Of a stretch of 64,000 nucleotides of DNA, positions 37,667 through 47,619 are shown in pieces. Position numbers and translations under genes: made by a program. The notes below the pieces were generated by a model that did no database searches, was not told the DNA's origin, and worked only from the letters and a program-made list of their open reading frames with translations. Position 1 is the stretch's first letter. Each line of letters starts with the position of its first letter. The stretch is from Haloactinopolyspora alba. Its GTDB lineage: Bacteria; Actinomycetota; Actinomycetes; Jiangellales; Jiangellaceae. The stretch spans positions 186,001-250,000 of the forward strand of contig NZ_PYGE01000006.1 in NCBI RefSeq assembly GCF_003014555.1. The letters run 5' to 3'.

Positions 37667-37672
37667 AATCTA
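37667..37672 (-). promoter_or_regulatory. possible leaderless -10 before murE
   Basis: TAGATT lies 8 bases upstream of the murE GTG, in the 19-base gap after ftsI, and no ribosome site is seen there. An internal promoter would explain the lack of one. Confidence 0.35.
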
Positions 37673-37677
37673 CTCGG

Positions 37678-40011
37678 TCATTCGGCGAACAGTGGCACCT
37701 GCGGGGCCTCGGTGCCGGACGGTGCCACACCACCCTGCTCCAGTGCGAATCGCATGATGTCCGAGAACGCCGGGCCGGCCAGGCCGCCGCCGGAGTTGCC
37801 GTTCGTCGGCTCGAACAGCGACACCACGACGACGTACTGCGGGTCGTCCGCGGGCGCGAACCCCATGAACGACGAGTTGTAGTCGGCGTAGCAGCCGCAC
37901 TCGGGGTCGACGCGCTGCGCGGTGCCGGTCTTGCCCGCGACCCGGTACCCCTCGACGCGCGCGGGCTCCCCGGTGCCGTCGTCGCCCATCACCGCCTCCA
38001 TCATCCTCGTCACGTCGGCGGCGGTCTTCTCGCTGATCACCCGGCGGGTGGCACCGGGCTCGACGGGGGTCTGCTCGCCGTCGGGGCCGATGGTGGCGGC
38101 CACCAGCCGCGGATCCCCCCGGACGCCACCGTTGGCGATGGTCGCGTAGGCCGAGGCCATCTGCACCGCGCTCACCGAGACGCCCTGCCCGAACGCGATG
38201 TTGTCCCGGGTGAGATCCGACCAGTCCTCCGGCAGGATGCCGCCGGTCTCGGCGGGCAGGCCGAGGTCGGTCGGCTCGCCCAGTCCGAACTCTTCGAGGT
38301 AGTTGCGGAACGTGTCCTTGTCGAGATCCTCGGCGGCGAGCACGGTGCCGACGTTGCTGGACTTCGCGACGATCCCCGCCAGCGTCATCCGGTCGGCGCC
38401 GTGACCGTAGTAGTCGTGGATGGTCTCGCCGCTGCGCTCGATGTGGTCCGGCACCGTGTAGACGGTCGACGGGTCGGCCAGGCCCTCCTCGATCACGGCG
38501 GACATGGTCAGCGGCTTGAACACCGACCCGGGCTCGTACGCGTCCTCGACCGCCTTGTTGCCGCGGTGCTCCGCGTCGGTCTTGCCCGGCTCGTTCGGGT
38601 CCAACGCCGGGGTTCCGGCCATCGCCACGATCTCCTGCGTGTCGACGTCCATGACCACCGCCGCCCCGTCGGCCGCGCCGGCGTGCTCGACCGCCCCGGC
38701 CAGCGCCTGCTGGGTGAACCACTGCACGTCCCGGTCGATGGTCAGCCGCAGCCCGGTACCGGGAACCGGTTCCTGGACGTTGTTCTCCGCGCTCGTCGGG
38801 ATCCGCTGCCCGGACGGGCTGTACTGGTACGACGCCTTGCCGTCGGTGCCGGCGAGGGTGGAGTTCATGGCCTGCTCGAGCCCGGTCAGACCGGTGCCGT
38901 CGGCGCCCAGCACACCGACGATGTTGCCGGCCACCTCCTCGGACGGGTAGTCGCGCGCGGCCGAGTCCTCCGGCGTGATGCCGGCCAGCCCGAGCGCCTT
39001 GATGTCACGCCAGGTGGCACCCGGTACGCCCTTCGCCAGGTAGATGAAGCGGTCGTCGCCGGTCAGGTCCTCCTGCAGCGTCCCGGCGTCGACGTCGAGC
39101 AGCTTCTCGAGCTGCAGGGCGTACGCGGCGGGATTGGTGACCTGCGTCTGGTCCACGACGACGTCGTAGGCCTCCGCGGTGTCGGCGAGCACGGCGCCGT
39201 CGCGGTCGACGATGTCGCCGCGCTCGGCCGGGATGGTGTTGATCTCGCGCCCGATGTCGCTGGCGGTGGCGGCGTAACTGGACGCGTCCAGGCCCTGCAG
39301 CTGGATCAGCCGGCCCCCGAACAGCGACAGCACCACGCACACGCCCACCAGCGCCACCCGCAGCCGCTTGCGCGGATCGGCGAGCTGAACCGGGCGCGGG
39401 GGCCGCTTCGGCTTCGGCGGCCGCTTCGGCTTCGGCGGCTGCTTCGGCTTCGGTGTCTGCCTGGGGCTCGACGCCGCCCTCGGCTTCGGCGCCTGCTTCG
39501 CTTTCGGCGCCTGCTTCGAACTCGACGCCTTCGGCCCGGATGCCGACTTCGGTCGCTGCGGCGCGGCCGCCGCCCGCGCGGTTCGGCTCGTCGCCGCCGA
39601 CGGGCCGCGCCGGCTCGAGGTCGTGCCCGATGCCGGCGCACGCTCCGGAGTCCGGCGCTGTTTGGTCGTGCCGGACCGGCTGCCCCTGGCGGAGTCGGAC
39701 GCGGTCTCCTGCCGTTCCGGGTCGCGGGCTCGCCGGCCGGATGTCGCGGAGCCGCCGGCCGACCGGCCACGCGCCGACGACGGACGGGTGCCGCCGGCAG
39801 GGCGTTTCGCCTTGGCCGCCCCCGACCCTGCGGACTTCCCGGTCGCCGGGCCAGCGGACTTGGCGGCCCCCTGACCTGCGGGCTTACCCGTCCGCGGACC
39901 AGCAGGCTTGCTCGTCCGCGGACCGGCCCCGGTCGTCCCCCCACGGCCGGAGTTCGCCGTCCCCGCGGCCTTGCCGGTGCGCGAACCCGGACCGCGACTC
40001 TGCGACGCCAT
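37678..40011 (-). CDS. ftsI: septal transpeptidase FtsI (PBP3) with a long disordered tail
   Basis: A class B penicillin-binding protein of 777 residues. Residues 1-213 are a basic, low-complexity cytoplasmic tail rich in Gly, Ser, Arg, Lys and Pro, ending in PKPK/PPKPKR repeats; one membrane helix spans about 217-234. The pedestal domain follows (AERGDIVDRDG), and then the transpeptidase motifs: SVFK (Ser496, Lys499), SSN (551-553) and KTG (694-696). Typical FtsI is about 580-650 residues, so the tail is unusual. Its ATG shares one base with the ftsL stop. Confidence 0.96.
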   Translation of the reverse strand: MASQSRGPGSRTGKAAGTANSGRGGTTGAGPRTSKPAGPRTGKPAGQGAAKSAGPATGKSAGSGAAKAKRPAGGTRPSSARGRSAGGSATSGRRARDPERQETASDSARGSRSGTTKQRRTPERAPASGTTSSRRGPSAATSRTARAAAAPQRPKSASGPKASSSKQAPKAKQAPKPRAASSPRQTPKPKQPPKPKRPPKPKRPPRPVQLADPRKRLRVALVGVCVVLSLFGGRLIQLQGLDASSYAATASDIGREINTIPAERGDIVDRDGAVLADTAEAYDVVVDQTQVTNPAAYALQLEKLLDVDAGTLQEDLTGDDRFIYLAKGVPGATWRDIKALGLAGITPEDSAARDYPSEEVAGNIVGVLGADGTGLTGLEQAMNSTLAGTDGKASYQYSPSGQRIPTSAENNVQEPVPGTGLRLTIDRDVQWFTQQALAGAVEHAGAADGAAVVMDVDTQEIVAMAGTPALDPNEPGKTDAEHRGNKAVEDAYEPGSVFKPLTMSAVIEEGLADPSTVYTVPDHIERSGETIHDYYGHGADRMTLAGIVAKSSNVGTVLAAEDLDKDTFRNYLEEFGLGEPTDLGLPAETGGILPEDWSDLTRDNIAFGQGVSVSAVQMASAYATIANGGVRGDPRLVAATIGPDGEQTPVEPGATRRVISEKTAADVTRMMEAVMGDDGTGEPARVEGYRVAGKTGTAQRVDPECGCYADYNSSFMGFAPADDPQYVVVVSLFEPTNGNSGGGLAGPAFSDIMRFALEQGGVAPSGTEAPQVPLFAE

Positions 40012-40424
40012 CAGTTTCCACCCCCGGAGGCCTCCGCACCCGACGCTCCGGTGGATCCGGCGGACCCGGCGGCTCCGAGCTCCAGGAACACCGGATCGTC
40101 CGCCGGCACCATTCCGAGCCGCCGGGCCTGCTCGGCCAGCGCATCCGGCGCGGAACGCTCGGCGACCCGTTCGGCCAGCGTGGTCTGGCGGTCACGCAGT
40201 TCGGCGGTCTCCGCCTGCAGCTCCTCCAACTCGAACGAGCCCTGCTGCAGCGCCGTGTTCAGCAGCAGCAGTCCGATCAGCCCGACACCGAGCACCAGCA
40301 GCACCAGCACGACGAATGGCGCGCGCGGCATCCGGTTGGCTCCGGTCGGCACGCTGCGCAGTGTGGGCCGCCGGGGCGCGGACGAGCGCGCACGCTCGGT
40401 GGCCACGGCGCGTTCGGCGCTCAT
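40011..40424 (-). CDS. ftsL: cell division protein FtsL (septum-formation initiator type)
   Basis: A 137-residue bitopic protein: a basic N-terminus, one membrane helix (about 35-57), then a leucine-zipper-like coiled coil (about 64-100, [20 protein letters not shown]) and a Gly/Ser/Ala tail. Place between rsmH and ftsI gives the identity, since FtsL sequences are poorly conserved. It forms a complex with FtsQ and FtsB-type proteins. The ATG overlaps the rsmH stop (ATGA). Confidence 0.85.
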   Translation of the reverse strand: MSAERAVATERARSSAPRRPTLRSVPTGANRMPRAPFVVLVLLVLGVGLIGLLLLNTALQQGSFELEELQAETAELRDRQTTLAERVAERSAPDALAEQARRLGMVPADDPVFLELGAAGSAGSTGASGAEASGGGN

Positions 40425-41389
40425 GCGGCACCTCCCGCGATGCGTTCCACGGCTCGCAGTCGCGCCGACGCCGCTCGCGGGTTGGCGGCGACCTCGTCCG
40501 CGGTGGGCTCGTCCGACCGGGTCAGCAGCTTCAGGATCGGCTTGTGCTCGGGCAGCTCGACGGGCAGCCCGAGCGGCGCCGTACTCGACGCGCCCGCGGC
40601 GAACGCCCGCTTGACCAGCCGGTCCTCCAGCGAGTGGTACGAGAGCACGACCGCACGGCCCCCGACGGCCAGCGCGTCGATGACCGCCGGTAGCGCCCGC
40701 TCCAACGTCGCCAGCTCGCCGTTGACCTCGATCCGCAGCGCCTGAAACGTCCGCTTCGCCGGGTGCCCGCCGGTGCGGCGGGCGGGTGCGGGCACCGTGT
40801 CCCGGACCAGCGCGACCAACCGGGCGCTGGTGGTGAAGGGCTCTCGTGCACGCTCTCGCACGACGGCACCGGCGATCCGTGCGGCGAAGCGCTCCTCGCC
40901 GTAGGCGCGCAGCACATGGGTCAGCGCCCGCGTGTCGTAGGTGTTCAGCACGTCCGCCGCGGTGATGCCCGAGGTGCGATCCATGCGCATGTCCAGCGGC
41001 GCGTCCCGGGAGTAGGCGAAGCCGCGTTCGGCCTCGTCGAGCTGCAGCGACGAGACACCAAGGTCGAGCAGGACGCCGTGGACCCGGTCGATGCCGAGCT
41101 CACCGAGAACCTCGGCGAGCTCGTCGTACACCGCGTGGACCGAGGTGAACCGGTCGCCGAAACGCCGCAACCGCACCCGCGAACGCTCCAACGCGTCCGG
41201 GTCCCGGTCGATGCCCACCAGCCGGGCGCCGGGGCTGCGCTCGAGGATGGCCTCGGCGTGCCCGCCCATGCCCAGGGTCGCGTCGACGACCACTCGCCCG
41301 TCCGCTTCCAGACTCGGCGCGAGTAGGTCGACGACCCGATCGAGCATCACCGGAACGTGTGCGGCGTCTTCGCCGCTGTGCTCGGTCAT
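40421..41389 (-). CDS. rsmH: 16S rRNA (cytosine1402-N4)-methyltransferase
   Basis: RsmH (MraW) methylates C1402 of 16S rRNA with SAM; 322 residues. Marks are [28 protein letters not shown] (SAM loop), [18 protein letters not shown], the [17 protein letters not shown] segment and [16 protein letters not shown] at 41389 is used with GGGGG about 5 bases upstream. The 273 bases before it, back to mraZ, show no gene and no clear hairpin. Confidence 0.96.
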   Translation of the reverse strand: MTEHSGEDAAHVPVMLDRVVDLLAPSLEADGRVVVDATLGMGGHAEAILERSPGARLVGIDRDPDALERSRVRLRRFGDRFTSVHAVYDELAEVLGELGIDRVHGVLLDLGVSSLQLDEAERGFAYSRDAPLDMRMDRTSGITAADVLNTYDTRALTHVLRAYGEERFAARIAGAVVRERAREPFTTSARLVALVRDTVPAPARRTGGHPAKRTFQALRIEVNGELATLERALPAVIDALAVGGRAVVLSYHSLEDRLVKRAFAAGASSTAPLGLPVELPEHKPILKLLTRSDEPTADEVAANPRAASARLRAVERIAGGAA

Positions 41390-41662
41390 CGACACCCCCG
41401 TGTCTCGTGCCGCCCACGACGTCCGGGCACCGCGTCGGGACGTCGTGTCCGCGCCGTTCGTGTCAGCCACTGAGTCCGCCGCTCGCCGTCGATCGCGTCC
41501 GTCGCCTCTCGTCCGTTTCCCTCGGTGCTGTCCGTACGACCAGGTCCCCGCCCGCTCGGGCTTGCCAGCTCCGGCTGCTTGGCACCGGGGAAGGTGCGCC
41601 AACCAGCCATGAGCGGCCGGAGACCTCGCCGTACGCACATGCGAGACGTGCCCTGCGGCGGG

Positions 41663-42094
41663 TCAGAAGATCCCGGGCAACACCTCCTCCGAGATGTCGG
41701 CGAACATCGGCTCCTTCTCCGCCTGGTAGTCCTCCCAGGCCTGCTCGGACCAGATCTCCACCCGGGTCATGGCACCGACGACGGTGCACTCGCGCTCGAG
41801 GCCGGCGTACGTGCGCAGCCCCGGCGGGATGGTGATGCGGCCCTGCTTGTCCGGGACCTCGTCACTGGCGCCCGCGGCGAGCATGCGGGCGAAGTCCCGC
41901 GTGCCCTTGTGCGTGAACGGTGCCGCGCGCAACTGCTCGGTGAACCGCACGAACTCGGCGCGCGGCCACACGTAGAGGCAACGCTCCTGTCCGCGTGTGA
42001 TCACGACACCCTCCGCCAGCTCGTCCCGGAACTTCGCCGGGAGGAACAGCCGGCCCTTGTCGTCCAGCCGGGGCGTGTGGGTGCCGAGAAACAC
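41663..42094 (-). CDS. mraZ: transcriptional regulator MraZ
   Basis: A 143-residue protein with two AbrB-like SpoVT repeats: [22 protein letters not shown] and [18 protein letters not shown], each with the DxxGR pattern. MraZ binds repeated TGGG/GTGG-type boxes in front of its own operon and controls the division cluster. GTG at 42094 follows GGGGAGG at 6 bases. Four boxes at a 10-base period lie at 42160-42199. Confidence 0.96.
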   Translation of the reverse strand: MFLGTHTPRLDDKGRLFLPAKFRDELAEGVVITRGQERCLYVWPRAEFVRFTEQLRAAPFTHKGTRDFARMLAAGASDEVPDKQGRITIPPGLRTYAGLERECTVVGAMTRVEIWSEQAWEDYQAEKEPMFADISEEVLPGIF

Positions 42095-42159
42095 GGCCCA
42101 CCTCCCCGCTGTCCGAACGGATCCTCCGTGTCCCCACGGGCGAACCCATCAGACCGCCT

Positions 42160-42204
42160 GTACTCCATTGCCCGCCACTGTACTCCACTCTCCCCCACTT
42201 GCAA
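42160..42204 (-). promoter_or_regulatory. mraZ promoter with four MraZ boxes
   Basis: On the minus strand AGTGGGGGAG, AGTGGAGTAC, AGTGGCGGGC and AATGGAGTAC follow one another without gaps, giving RTGG at an exact 10-base period (42199 down to 42160). TTGCAA (42199-42204) and TACAGT (42177-42182), 16 bases apart, form a promoter that overlaps them. The rest of the gap to moxR (42205-42613) shows nothing certain beyond a small TGGTC-GGC-GACCA palindrome near 42570. Confidence 0.8.
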
Positions 42205-42623
42205 CCACAATCGCCCCAGAAGCCCCCCATGGCGCTCCCCAGCGGACCTCCGGGAAGCACTCGACCCCGTTCACCCGGTGCGCACGTGATCGCCCGCGTC
42301 CCGACGCCGGAAGTGATCCGGTGCCCATCGGGTCGATCCGAGATGATCGATCCGCCGCCACCCGTCTCCTGATCGGCCACTGCCGGAGGCTGCGATGAGC
42401 AGGGAGCACGCACCCGAAACGGCGCGGAACCCCGCGATCACCGGAACCGGCGCGTGGTGCGCGCGCTCCGTGCCGACATAGGCTTCTCCGCAACAGCTCG
42501 AAGGTCCGGCAGCAACGTGTGAGTCGCGAGGCACGTCAGAATGGACGGGGTGGGGGTTGTGCCGAATGGTCGGCGACCAGCCGGGTACGCCTCAGTGAGG
42601 TCGGGGAGCAATTGGGAGGAAAT

Positions 42624-43646
42624 GTGGCTGAACCGTTGACCAACAGCCGGCACCAAGCGGTACCGAGCCCTGATCATCCGGTGCCCGAACTGGCCCTCCC
42701 TGACCTCGCGGACACGACCAGCCGCATCCAGGCCGCCATCGGCTCGGTCATCGAGGGCAAGCCCGAAGTCACCCGGCTCGCGCTCACCGTGTTGCTGGCC
42801 GAGGGGCACATCCTCATCGAGGACGTGCCCGGGGTCGGCAAGACGATGCTGGCCAAGACCGTCGCGCGCGCGGTCGACTGCACGGTCCGCCGGATCCAGT
42901 TCACGCCCGACCTGATGCCCAGCGACGTCACCGGCGTCTCGGTGTTCAACCAGGAGACCCGCGAGTTCGAGTTCAAGCCCGGTGGGGTGTTCGCGAACAT
43001 CGTCGTCGGCGACGAGATCAACCGGGCGTCACCCAAGACCCAGTCCTCGCTGCTCGAGTGCATGGAGGAGCACCAGGTCACCGTCGACGGCACGACCTAT
43101 CCGCTCGAGGCGCCGTTCATGGTGGTCGCCACCCAGAACCCGATCGAGATGGAGGGCACTTACCCGCTGCCCGAGGCCCAGCGCGACCGGTTCATGATGC
43201 GGCTTTCCATGGGGTACCCGTCGACGGCCGACGAGATCGACATGATCGACACCCACGGCGCCAACCTCGGGCTCGATCCGCTCGAACCGGTCACCGACGC
43301 CGCCCACGTGCACAAGCTCATCCGGCTGGTCCGCGAGGTCTACGTCGCCGACGCCATCAAGGAGTACGCGGTCGCGATCACCGCCGCGACCCGGACGTCG
43401 CCGGACCTGCGCCTGGGCGCCTCCCCGCGCGCCACGCTGCACCTCGTCCGCGCGGCGAAGGCCTGGGCCGGTCTGGACGGGCGCGAGTACGTACTGCCCG
43501 ACGACCTGCAGGCGCTGGCCGTGCCGGTGCTCTCGCACCGGCTGCTGCCGACGGCGGAGGCACAGATCGGCCGCCGCGACGCTGCCGACATCGTCGCGGG
43601 CATCGTCCAGCAGGTACCACAGCCGGATCCGTACGACGGAAGGTAG
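42624..43646 (+). CDS. moxR: MoxR-family AAA+ ATPase
   Basis: A 340-residue AAA+ ATPase with Walker A VPGVGKTMLAK, Walker B VVGDEINRA, sensor 1 VVATQNPIE and sensor/arginine-finger region LPEAQRDRFMM. MoxR proteins act as chaperones in the maturation of partner proteins, and the DUF58 gene 9 bases downstream is their classic partner. GTG at 42624 has GGGAGG 4 bases upstream; the frame is open further upstream, but without a ribosome site. The gene is divergent from mraZ. Confidence 0.94.
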   Translation: MAEPLTNSRHQAVPSPDHPVPELALPDLADTTSRIQAAIGSVIEGKPEVTRLALTVLLAEGHILIEDVPGVGKTMLAKTVARAVDCTVRRIQFTPDLMPSDVTGVSVFNQETREFEFKPGGVFANIVVGDEINRASPKTQSSLLECMEEHQVTVDGTTYPLEAPFMVVATQNPIEMEGTYPLPEAQRDRFMMRLSMGYPSTADEIDMIDTHGANLGLDPLEPVTDAAHVHKLIRLVREVYVADAIKEYAVAITAATRTSPDLRLGASPRATLHLVRAAKAWAGLDGREYVLPDDLQALAVPVLSHRLLPTAEAQIGRRDAADIVAGIVQQVPQPDPYDGR

Positions 43647-43655
43647 GGCGGCTGG

Positions 43656-44966
43656 GTGAACGACGCGTTGTCCGGATTGAGCCGACGCGGCTGGGTCTTC
43701 GTGACGATCGGCGCCGGCACGTTGCTCGCCGCGGTGCTCGCCGGCGAACGGGACCTGCTCCGTGCCGGAATTCTCCTGCTGCTGATCCCGCTGATCAGCC
43801 TGGTCGTCGCACTGCGCAGCCGGGTGCGGCTCAGCGCGACGCGCCACGTCGAGCCTCCGCGGGTCGGTGTCGGCGAGCCCGCCACCGTCCACCTGGAGAT
43901 CTCCAACCGGGCACGTATCCCCACCGGCGTACTGCTCGTGGAGGACGGGATCCCGTTCACACTGGGCACACGGCCGCGGTTCGTTCTCGACCACGTCTGG
44001 TCGCGGTTCCGGCGGGACGTGACCTACACCGTCCGGCCGGTCGTGCGCGGCAAGTACGACGTCGGCCCGCTCACCGTCCGGGTCACCGACCCGTTCGGCA
44101 TGGTGGAGCTCAACCGCGCGTTCAGCGACGTCGGAACGCTGATCGTCACCCCGCAGGTGCACCGGCTGCCGCCGGTACGTCTGGTCGGCGAGTGGAGCGG
44201 CAGTGGGGAGAGCCGCCCGCGCGCCATCGCGAGCGCCGGAGACGAGGACGCCACCATCCGCGCCTACCGCACCGGTGACGACATGCGGCGTGTCCACTGG
44301 CGCGCCACCGCGCACCACGGCGACCTCATGGTCCGCCGCGAGGAACAGCCGTGGCAGAGCCGCGCCAGCGTGCTGCTGGACACGCGCGCCGCCGGGCACG
44401 CCGGCGAGGGCGTGGACTCCTCACTCGAGTGGGCGGTCAGCGCGGCGGCGTCGGTCGGGGTGCACCTGTCCGAACGCGGCTACGCCGTCCGCCTGGCCAC
44501 CGACCACGGGGCCGCCGTCTCCGCATCGTGGCACGACGCGGCCGCGGGCTCCGCCGACGCCCGGGTGTCCCTGCTCGACGCTCTCGCCGTGGTCACCCCG
44601 CAGCGAGACGCTTCCGTCGGACGCTGGCCCGACCTGCTCGCCGGAGCCGAGTCGGCGACCGGGCTGCTCGTCGCCGTCATCGGCCACCTCGACGAGCAGG
44701 AGGCGCACATCGTCGCCGGCATGCGCCACGGTTCCACGTCCGCGCTCGCGGTCGTCCTCGACACGATGTCGTGGACGTCGATGGCCGGCAGCGAGCGTGA
44801 ACAGGTCCGGCTCACCCGCACCGTGCAGGCGCTGACCAGCGCGGGCTGGACCGTCATCACCGCGCGCCGCGGCGACCACGTCACCGGCCTGTGGGAGCGC
44901 CTCGGCCTGCAGGTCCCGGCGCCCGGCGAAACCGTCACCGACCAGGCCACGGAAGGGGCGGCATGA
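43656..44966 (+). CDS. DUF58-domain protein
   Basis: A 436-residue protein with two N-terminal membrane helices (about 12-30 and 33-53) followed by a beta-rich region and the DUF58 motif DEDATIRAYRTGDDMRRVHWRA (split: DEDATIRAYRTGDD and RRVHWRA), then a vWA-like domain. DUF58 proteins act together with MoxR ATPases and transglutaminases; the exact process is unknown. The GTG start follows the moxR stop by 9 bases and its stop overlaps the next ATG (ATGA). Confidence 0.9.
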   Translation: MNDALSGLSRRGWVFVTIGAGTLLAAVLAGERDLLRAGILLLLIPLISLVVALRSRVRLSATRHVEPPRVGVGEPATVHLEISNRARIPTGVLLVEDGIPFTLGTRPRFVLDHVWSRFRRDVTYTVRPVVRGKYDVGPLTVRVTDPFGMVELNRAFSDVGTLIVTPQVHRLPPVRLVGEWSGSGESRPRAIASAGDEDATIRAYRTGDDMRRVHWRATAHHGDLMVRREEQPWQSRASVLLDTRAAGHAGEGVDSSLEWAVSAAASVGVHLSERGYAVRLATDHGAAVSASWHDAAAGSADARVSLLDALAVVTPQRDASVGRWPDLLAGAESATGLLVAVIGHLDEQEAHIVAGMRHGSTSALAVVLDTMSWTSMAGSEREQVRLTRTVQALTSAGWTVITARRGDHVTGLWERLGLQVPAPGETVTDQATEGAA

Positions 44967-47380
44967 GCGGATACGCACAGGCACCGGCTTCCGGGCAGGG
45001 CGACGGTAGCGGCCCGACCGCACGCGGTCCGCTCCTCCGCGAGGGATCGCCGGCGCGTCCGGCCCTCGTCGCCGCCCTCGCGGCCCTGGTCTCGGTGCTG
45101 CCGCTGATGCACATCACCGAGACCAACTCCTGGCTCACCGCCGCCGCCGTGGCCGCCGCCGCCGTCGTGGGATGCGGTCATCTGCTACGGCGGCTGGGTG
45201 TGCCACGGCTGTTCCTGCCGGTGGTCCAGCTCGCGGTGCTGACGTTGTGGTGTGGCGTGCTCGTCGCCGGCGACGTCGCACTGCTGGGTTTCGTCCCGAC
45301 GCCCGAATGGGCGACACGTCTGGTGGACGTGTTCAACGAGGGCACCGAGGTCATCACCACCTACGTCGCACCCGTCCCGGTTCCGCGTGGGCTGCTGCTG
45401 ATGCTGGTCGGCGGCGCCGGGCTGGTGGCGCTGCTCGTCGACCTGATCGCGCTGTCGATGCGACGGGTGGCGCTGGCCGGCGTCCCGCTCGCCGCGTGCT
45501 ACACCGTCGCCGCCAGCGTCACGCCCGAAGGGCTGGCGTGGTGGTGGTTCGTACCGCCGGCCGGCGCGTACCTGGCGCTGCTGATCTCGGAGGGACGCGG
45601 CCGGGTCGCGGCGTGGGGCCGTTCGGCGAGCCCGTCGGCGGCGCACTCCGGAATCCCCGAGACCGACTCGCTGGCCCGGAACGGCCGGCGCGTCAGTGCG
45701 GTCGCGCTGACCGTCGCGGTGGCCGTGCCAGGAACCGTCCCCGTGCTGACCGACGGCGTGCTCGGCGGCGGACGTGGCGGCGGGGGCGGTGGCGGGCAGA
45801 CCATCCGCACCGACAATCCGATCGTCGACCTGCAGCGCAACCTGCAACGCCCCGAGAACGTCGACGTCCTGACCTACCGCTCGTCCGCCGACGAGCCGCA
45901 GTACATCCGCACCGTCGCGCTCGACGTGTTCGACGGCGAGGAGTGGAAGACGTCCCAGCGGCCGGTCCCCGACTCCGTCGACAGCGGACTGCCGCGCCCG
46001 CAGGGCCTGGAGATCTCCGAGGTCCGCGCCGTCGACTACGAGATCGAGGTCACCGACAACTACAGCTCGCGCTGGCTCCCGCTGCCGTATCCGCCGCGGG
46101 AGATCGACATCGAGGGCGACTGGCGCTACCACGCCGGGACGCTGGACGTCGTGTCACCGGACGACGACGTCCGGGGGATGAGCTACTCGGTGCGCGGGCT
46201 CACCATCGAGCCCAGCGTCGAGAGGCTGCGCTCGGCCGGCGAGCCCGGCGACGAGCTCGACCCTATGCTCGAACTGCCCGACGGGCTCCCAGACATCGTC
46301 ACCGAGTACGCGCGCTCCGTCACCGACGGAGCCGAGACCGACTTCGGCCGCGCCGCGGCGCTGCAGGAATGGTTCCGCTCCGACGGCGGGTTCATCTACG
46401 ACATCGAGTCACAGCCCGGGCACTCCGGCTCCGCGCTGGCGGACTTCCTGACCGACCGGCGCGGGTACTGCGAGCAGTTCGCCGCCAGCATGGCGCTCAT
46501 GGCCCGCGCGCTCGGCATCCCCGCACGGGTCGCCGTCGGCTTCACCTCCGGCGACTACCAGGGCGACGCCACCTGGCTGGTCCGCGCCCACGATTCGCAC
46601 GCCTGGCCGGAGCTCTACTTCGAGGGCGTCGGCTGGGTCCGGTTCGAGCCCACGCCCGCGCAGCGCTCCGGCATGCCGCCGGACTGGACCTTCGTCCCGG
46701 CCGAGACCCCGACGACGAGCCCGACGACCGCTCCTTCCGAGCCGGCCCCTCAGCCGTCGGCGTCGGAGCCCGGCACGACGCCCGAGGACGACCTGAACGC
46801 CGGCGCCGCCGGGGGTGGCGACACGCCCACGCCGCCATGGTTGCTCGTCCTCGTCGCGGTCGTGCTGGCGGCAGCCTTCTTCTGCACCCCGTGGCTGTAT
46901 GCGCGGCTCGGCCGCGCGTGGAGGTGGCAGCAGGTCCCCGCCGACGACCCGGTGGCGGCGGCCGAGGCCGCCTGGACCGACCTGCGTGAAGCGGTGCTCG
47001 ACTCGGGCATGGCCTGGGACCGCACCCGGACACCTCGGGTCATGGGCCGCCGGCTGGTGGTGGACGCCGAACTCGACGAGGACGACCGTGAGCCGCTGCG
47101 GCGGCTCGTCATCGCTGTCGAACAGGCCCGGTACGCGCCGGCCGCACCGCCCGTGCAGTCGTTGCGCTCCGACGCCGCTCAGGTGCGCCGGCGGCTGCTG
47201 GGCGCGGCGAGCGGCGCCGATCGTGTACGTGCGTTCCTCATGCCGGCCCGGTTGCGTGCCGCCGCGGCCGCCACGAGCCGTGCCCTGACGGACGGGTTCG
47301 ACTGGCTGGACGTGGCCGGCGAGCGGACCCGCGTCGCCGTGAGCCGCCGGATGCCGCGCGCCGCACGGCAACGGGACTGA
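44963..47380 (+). CDS. TgpA-like membrane transglutaminase
   Basis: An 805-residue membrane protein. About six membrane helices (20-215) precede an extracytoplasmic domain with a transglutaminase-like core: Cys in RRGYCEQFAAS, His in VRAHDSHAWPELY and the following Asp-like position in EGVGWVRFEPTP. A Pro/Thr/Ser linker leads to a further membrane helix (about 620-640) and a cytoplasmic C-terminal domain. With MoxR and DUF58 upstream it forms the common moxR-DUF58-tgpA module. The substrate is unknown. GGAAGGGG precedes the ATG. Confidence 0.92.
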   Translation: MSGYAQAPASGQGDGSGPTARGPLLREGSPARPALVAALAALVSVLPLMHITETNSWLTAAAVAAAAVVGCGHLLRRLGVPRLFLPVVQLAVLTLWCGVLVAGDVALLGFVPTPEWATRLVDVFNEGTEVITTYVAPVPVPRGLLLMLVGGAGLVALLVDLIALSMRRVALAGVPLAACYTVAASVTPEGLAWWWFVPPAGAYLALLISEGRGRVAAWGRSASPSAAHSGIPETDSLARNGRRVSAVALTVAVAVPGTVPVLTDGVLGGGRGGGGGGGQTIRTDNPIVDLQRNLQRPENVDVLTYRSSADEPQYIRTVALDVFDGEEWKTSQRPVPDSVDSGLPRPQGLEISEVRAVDYEIEVTDNYSSRWLPLPYPPREIDIEGDWRYHAGTLDVVSPDDDVRGMSYSVRGLTIEPSVERLRSAGEPGDELDPMLELPDGLPDIVTEYARSVTDGAETDFGRAAALQEWFRSDGGFIYDIESQPGHSGSALADFLTDRRGYCEQFAASMALMARALGIPARVAVGFTSGDYQGDATWLVRAHDSHAWPELYFEGVGWVRFEPTPAQRSGMPPDWTFVPAETPTTSPTTAPSEPAPQPSASEPGTTPEDDLNAGAAGGGDTPTPPWLLVLVAVVLAAAFFCTPWLYARLGRAWRWQQVPADDPVAAAEAAWTDLREAVLDSGMAWDRTRTPRVMGRRLVVDAELDEDDREPLRRLVIAVEQARYAPAAPPVQSLRSDAAQVRRRLLGAASGADRVRAFLMPARLRAAAAATSRALTDGFDWLDVAGERTRVAVSRRMPRAARQRD

Positions 47381-47564
47381 GAGCACGGCACCAGGCTGAC
47401 CAGCGGGCACGTGGGCGCGAGAAGCTGACCGGCGGCGCGGCTGTGTGATCCGCGGCGTGGTGCACCTGACCACCCGCACAGCGTGGTGCTACCGGATCAC
47501 CGCGGAGCGTCGTGCCACTGATCAGCGCGGTGAGCGCAGCGCCGTACGGTCAGGCCGTGTAGTA

Positions 47565-47586
47565 ACCCCGGGTGACTACCCGGGGT
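47565..47586. terminator. bidirectional terminator after the transglutaminase gene
   Basis: ACCCCGGGT-GACT-ACCCGGGGT is a perfect 9-bp stem with a 4-base loop, between the convergent transglutaminase and DUF3040 genes. Confidence 0.85.
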
Positions 47587-47619
47587 GGTCGAGCCTTGGC
47601 GCGATGGCCAGGCGGTGGT

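Noticed and set aside
41390-41662. Gene or terminator between mraZ and rsmH
   Set aside because: No frame with a ribosome site or recognisable product and no clear hairpin; the gap looks like transcribed spacer.
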